Part shown: piece after piece, positions 61,172 through 64,000 of the stretch
Layout: each line of letters opens with the position of its first letter
Position numbering within the stretch: the first letter of the stretch is position 1
Source of the DNA: Asticcacaulis excentricus CB 48
Lineage (GTDB): Bacteria; Pseudomonadota; Alphaproteobacteria; Caulobacterales; Caulobacteraceae
Reading direction: 5' to 3'
NCBI RefSeq assembly: GCF_000175215.2
Contig: NC_014817.1
Coordinates: 62,001 to 126,000 of the forward strand
Length of the DNA stretch: 64,000 nucleotides
Made by a program: the position numbers and the translations under genes
The notes under the pieces: model-generated
Told to the model about the DNA's origin: nothing
Database searches by the model: none
The model's input: the letters and a program-made list of their open reading frames with translations, nothing else

Positions 61172-62401
61172 ATGACCGATCTTAACATCATCGATTCCTT
61201 TCTGGCGACCTTCATCGCCTATATCGACTCCGGGTTCGGTCTGCTCCGCGGTGATCTAGTGAGCCTGACGAGCCTCCTGATCACCATCGACGTGACGATT
61301 GCCGCCCTCTTCTGGGTGCTGGACGAGGAAAGCCAGCTGTTTGGCAAGCTCATTAAAAAGGTCCTCTATGTCGGGGCCTTTGCCTACATCCTGAATAACT
61401 TCCAGTCTCTGGCCAATCTGATCCACCAGTCCTTCACGCAACTGGGCCTGAATGCCAGTGGTGGCAGTATCGCCGCCGGGGATTTGCTCAAACCTGGACG
61501 TCTGGCTGGCATTGGGTTTGAGGCGGCCCACCCGTTGCTGGAGCAGGTGGCCGATCTCATGGGGCTCGACACGGTCCTCGCCAATCTCCTGACCATCGTC
61601 GTGCTCCTGATCGCCTGGCTGATCGTCCTTCTGGCCTTTTTCGTTCTGGCCATCCAGCTTTTCATAACGGTGCTGGAATTCAAGCTGACCTGCCTCGCGG
61701 GGTTTGTACTCGTACCCTTTGCCTTCTGGAACAAGACGGCCTTCCTCGCTGAACGCGTGCTTGGCAATGTCATCACGTCCGGGATCAAGATCATGGTGCT
61801 GGCGGTCATCGTCGGTATCGGAACGGGATTTTTCGCGCGCTTTGTTGGGGCGCTCGATGGCGCAGAACCCGACATCAATCAGACCATGACGCTCGTTCTG
61901 GCCGCACTGACCCTATTGGGGCTCGGCATCTTCGGCCCCAGTATCGCGTCGGGTCTAGTGTCTGGCGCGCCGCAACTGGGCGCGGGCGCTGTTCTTGGAA
62001 CCGTAGGGGCTGCGGCAGCGGCAGGCATGCTGGCCGGCGGTGGCGCTTTGGCGGCGGCGCGCCTGGCGGGAGGTGCCGCCGGTGGCACCTCGGCCGTTCA
62101 GGCCGCCTCAAGCATGGGCAGTGCGTCCGGCGGATCAACCGGTGGCGCGTCGGTCTCTGGAGGGGCGGGGCCAGCGCCAGTCCCACCCTTCTCATCGCCG
62201 CCAACATCATCAGGCGGAGGTGGCAGAATGGCTACGGCAGCAAGCGCATCCAAGGCTCCAGAGCAAGCCCAACCCGATTGGGCGAAGAAGATGCAGCGGG
62301 AGCAGAGGCTGCGCGGTCATCTGCATGCGGCCCAGACAGCCCTATCCGCTGGGGACCAGCCCGTCGCTTCCGCCAACCCTGACATCACTCAAAAGGAGTA
62401 G
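61172..62401 (+). CDS. trbL: TrbL, VirB6-type polytopic channel protein
   Basis: 409 residues. Membrane segments from about 15 to 290 (LITIDVTIAALFWVL, LTIVVLLIAWLIVLLAFFVLAIQLFITVLEF, VLVPFAFWNKTAFLAERVLGNVI...), then a Gly/Ala/Ser-rich disordered tail and a charged end (WAKKMQREQRLRGHLHAAQ). Inner membrane part of the transfer channel. Four bases separate it from trbF. Confidence 0.93.
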   Translation: MTDLNIIDSFLATFIAYIDSGFGLLRGDLVSLTSLLITIDVTIAALFWVLDEESQLFGKLIKKVLYVGAFAYILNNFQSLANLIHQSFTQLGLNASGGSIAAGDLLKPGRLAGIGFEAAHPLLEQVADLMGLDTVLANLLTIVVLLIAWLIVLLAFFVLAIQLFITVLEFKLTCLAGFVLVPFAFWNKTAFLAERVLGNVITSGIKIMVLAVIVGIGTGFFARFVGALDGAEPDINQTMTLVLAALTLLGLGIFGPSIASGLVSGAPQLGAGAVLGTVGAAAAAGMLAGGGALAAARLAGGAAGGTSAVQAASSMGSASGGSTGGASVSGGAGPAPVPPFSSPPTSSGGGGRMATAASASKAPEQAQPDWAKKMQREQRLRGHLHAAQTALSAGDQPVASANPDITQKE

Positions 62402-62404
62402 ACT

Positions 62405-63151
62405 ATGCGGTTCAAACGCCCCGTCCAGCGCTATGGCGATAGGCCGGAACCCGAAACCCCCTACCAGAAAGCGGCGCAAATCTGGGACGAGCGTATTGGC
62501 ACCAGTCAGGCTCAGGCCGCCAACTGGCGGCTGATGGCGCTCGGCGCGTCCGTCGTGTCCCTCTGTCTGGCGGGTGGCATGATCTGGCTTGCTTCGCAGA
62601 GCCGCGTCACGCCGTATGTCGTTGAGGTCGATAGTCAGGGTGGTGTGCGGGCGGTGGCACCCGCCGTTGAGACCTACCAGCCTACCGACGCCCAGGTCGC
62701 GTGGTTTCTGGCGCGCTTCATTACCAATGTCCGATCTTTGTCGATCGATCCTGTTCTGGTGCGTCAGAACTGGCTTGAGGCCTATGCCTTTGCCACGGAC
62801 CGTGCGGCACAGGCTCTCAACGCACAGGCACAGGCCAATGATCCGTTCGCGGGGATCGGTGAGCGCAGCGTGACGGTGTCGATCCTAAGCGTCGTGCGGG
62901 CGTCGCCAAAAAGCTTTCAGATCAAATGGAAGGAACAGGTCTATTCGCGAGGATTGCCAGATAAAACAACCTACTGGACCGGAATCCTCAACGTTCAGAA
63001 GAGCCTGCCCAGGCGCGAGGACGTCCTACGCAAGAACCCGCTCGGCCTCTATGTCACCGACCTCTCCTGGTCTCAGGACTACAGCAGCCCCGAGGTGAAG
63101 CCGTCCGTTACAGCCGTGACCACCTCACCTTCAGAAGGAGTACAGCCGTGA
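62405..63151 (+). CDS. trbF: TrbF, VirB8-type scaffold protein
   Basis: 248 residues. The short cytoplasmic start FKRPVQRYGDRPEPETPYQKAAQIWDERIG is typical of TrbF. One membrane segment follows (about 45-65), then a periplasmic VirB8 domain (TPYVVEVDSQGGVRAV, WFLARFITNVRSLSIDPVLVRQNW). The stop overlaps the trbG GTG. Confidence 0.94.
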   Translation: MRFKRPVQRYGDRPEPETPYQKAAQIWDERIGTSQAQAANWRLMALGASVVSLCLAGGMIWLASQSRVTPYVVEVDSQGGVRAVAPAVETYQPTDAQVAWFLARFITNVRSLSIDPVLVRQNWLEAYAFATDRAAQALNAQAQANDPFAGIGERSVTVSILSVVRASPKSFQIKWKEQVYSRGLPDKTTYWTGILNVQKSLPRREDVLRKNPLGLYVTDLSWSQDYSSPEVKPSVTAVTTSPSEGVQP

Positions 63152-64000
63152 AAACCGTCGTCCTGACTTGTCTTGTCGGGTCTTGTCTTGCGCTGACGCT
63201 GCCCGCGGTGTCCGACGCGAAGCCCGTGCGAAAGACCTCACCTACCGCGCGCGCCATTCATGCCGCAAACGCAGCCGCGACCCAAGGCCCAGAGCCGGGC
63301 AGCTATCTCAATGCCGTTCAGGTCTATACCTTCATTGAGGGCACGCTTTACCGGCTGTTCACGGCGCCTGACAAGGTCAGCGATATCGTCCTGCAAACCG
63401 GCGAAAGCCTGATTTCAGTCTCAGCCGGGGACACGGGCCGCTGGGTGATCGGTGATACGACCAGTGGCAGCGGGGAGGGCAGGCAAACCCACATTCTCGT
63501 CAAGCCATACACAGCAGGACTTAGAACGAACCTGATCATCACCACGGATCGGCGGACCTATCACCTGCAACTGGAGAGCACACGGATGACGGCCATGGCG
63601 GCCGTCACCTGGCGGTACCCGCAGGATCAACTCCTGACGAAAAAGGCGGAGGCGCCCGTTGAGGTGCCATCTCCGCCCACACCCGTCATCGTGGGTTTAT
63701 CGCTGGAGAGTCTGCGCTTCAGCTACACCATCACAGGTGCCAGGCCGGCCTGGCGTCCCGTGCGGGCGTTCGATGACGGCCAGAAGGTCTATATTGAGTT
63801 CCCTGCCGATCTGGCCTTGGGGCAGGCCCCGCCGCTTTTTAGTGTTGGTGCGGATGGCAAGCCCGAACTCCTGAACTACCGTGTTCAGGGCCGGTTCTAC
63901 GTCACCGATGTTCTGTTCAGCGCGGCGGAACTGCGTCTGGGCGCCAGGCGGCAATCGGTCGTCCGCATCACCCGGACGGGTGAGGGGGCGGCAAAAACGC
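63148..64000 (+). CDS. trbG: TrbG, VirB9-type protein, cut by the window edge
   Basis: 284 residues visible from GTG 63148 (AGAAGGAG 7 bases ahead). Signal peptide about 1-24, then GSYLNAVQVYTFIEGTLYRLFTAPDKVSDIVLQTGE and GDTTSGSGEGRQTHILVKPY, and the C-terminal VirB9 part (WRPVRAFDDGQKVYIEFP, FYVTDVLFSAAELRLG). Only the last residues are missing. trbI is expected next. Confidence 0.94.
   Translation, partial: MKTVVLTCLVGSCLALTLPAVSDAKPVRKTSPTARAIHAANAAATQGPEPGSYLNAVQVYTFIEGTLYRLFTAPDKVSDIVLQTGESLISVSAGDTGRWVIGDTTSGSGEGRQTHILVKPYTAGLRTNLIITTDRRTYHLQLESTRMTAMAAVTWRYPQDQLLTKKAEAPVEVPSPPTPVIVGLSLESLRFSYTITGARPAWRPVRAFDDGQKVYIEFPADLALGQAPPLFSVGADGKPELLNYRVQGRFYVTDVLFSAAELRLGARRQSVVRITRTGEGAAKT

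Overview
The window looks like a Caulobacterales alphaproteobacterium, almost certainly Asticcacaulis excentricus. Two short precursor genes on the minus strand (17462-17611 and 17741-17893) encode, as far as I remember those sequences, the lasso peptides astexin-3 and astexin-2. They sit with their maturation enzymes, and the neighbouring S9 hydrolase has Ser527 and His638 at the positions I remember for the isopeptidase AtxE2. TonB receptors, GC-rich codon use and a trb-type conjugation system fit this host.

Layout. (1) 1-6200 is an accessory patch: the end of a HEAT-repeat-like protein, then three insertion sequences (IS110-, IS1380- and IS256-type). The last of these cuts off the first codons of a gene divergent from a TetR regulator. 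(2) 6295-9790 holds the TetR gene, an AAA_13/RloC-like ATPase with a CxxC motif, and a decayed small zinc-binding-type gene directly behind it. (3) 10134-18644 is the astexin-2/3 locus. A STN-type TonB receptor and the isopeptidase are read rightward. They converge on GntR regulator, atxA2, atxA3, atxB2 and atxC2, read leftward. Each precursor gene is followed by a nearly identical GC hairpin, and a long inverted repeat precedes atxA2. (4) 18818-30357 is the first part of a conjugative element (ICE or plasmid): ParB-like protein, DUF736, DUF932, HTH protein, TraF-type peptidase, lytic transglycosylase, an IS110-type insertion, VirD2-like relaxase, MucR-like and HU proteins. The ParB-like and DUF932 genes share a leader of about 200 bp. 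(5) 30631-53390 is a block of catabolic cargo genes: TauD-like dioxygenase, dehydrogenases, DODA-type ring-cleavage dioxygenase, GH3 glucosidase, MFS and BASS transporters, two AraC regulators, two formamidases (one fused to an AraC regulator), Rieske oxygenase and its probable reductase, SDR, TonB receptor, carboxylesterase and ribokinase. (6) 53743-64000 resumes the conjugation genes: traG, a CopG-like gene, trbBCDEJLF and the start of trbG, packed end to end.

How they work together. In the astexin locus AtxB2 removes the leader, AtxC2 closes the Gly1-Asp9 ring, and the receptor and isopeptidase probably import and linearise lasso peptide. In the cargo, secreted glucosidase and esterase could release an aromatic aglycone that is imported, hydroxylated by the Rieske/reductase pair and ring-opened; this is inference. 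One firm new link is a shared palindrome, AGGCGC-N10-GCGCCT, upstream of both the Rieske oxygenase (42199-42220) and the reductase 9 kb away (51266-51287). The traG/trb, relaxase and peptidase genes together form the transfer machinery; no integrase, replication gene or attachment site is visible, so ICE and plasmid cannot be told apart.
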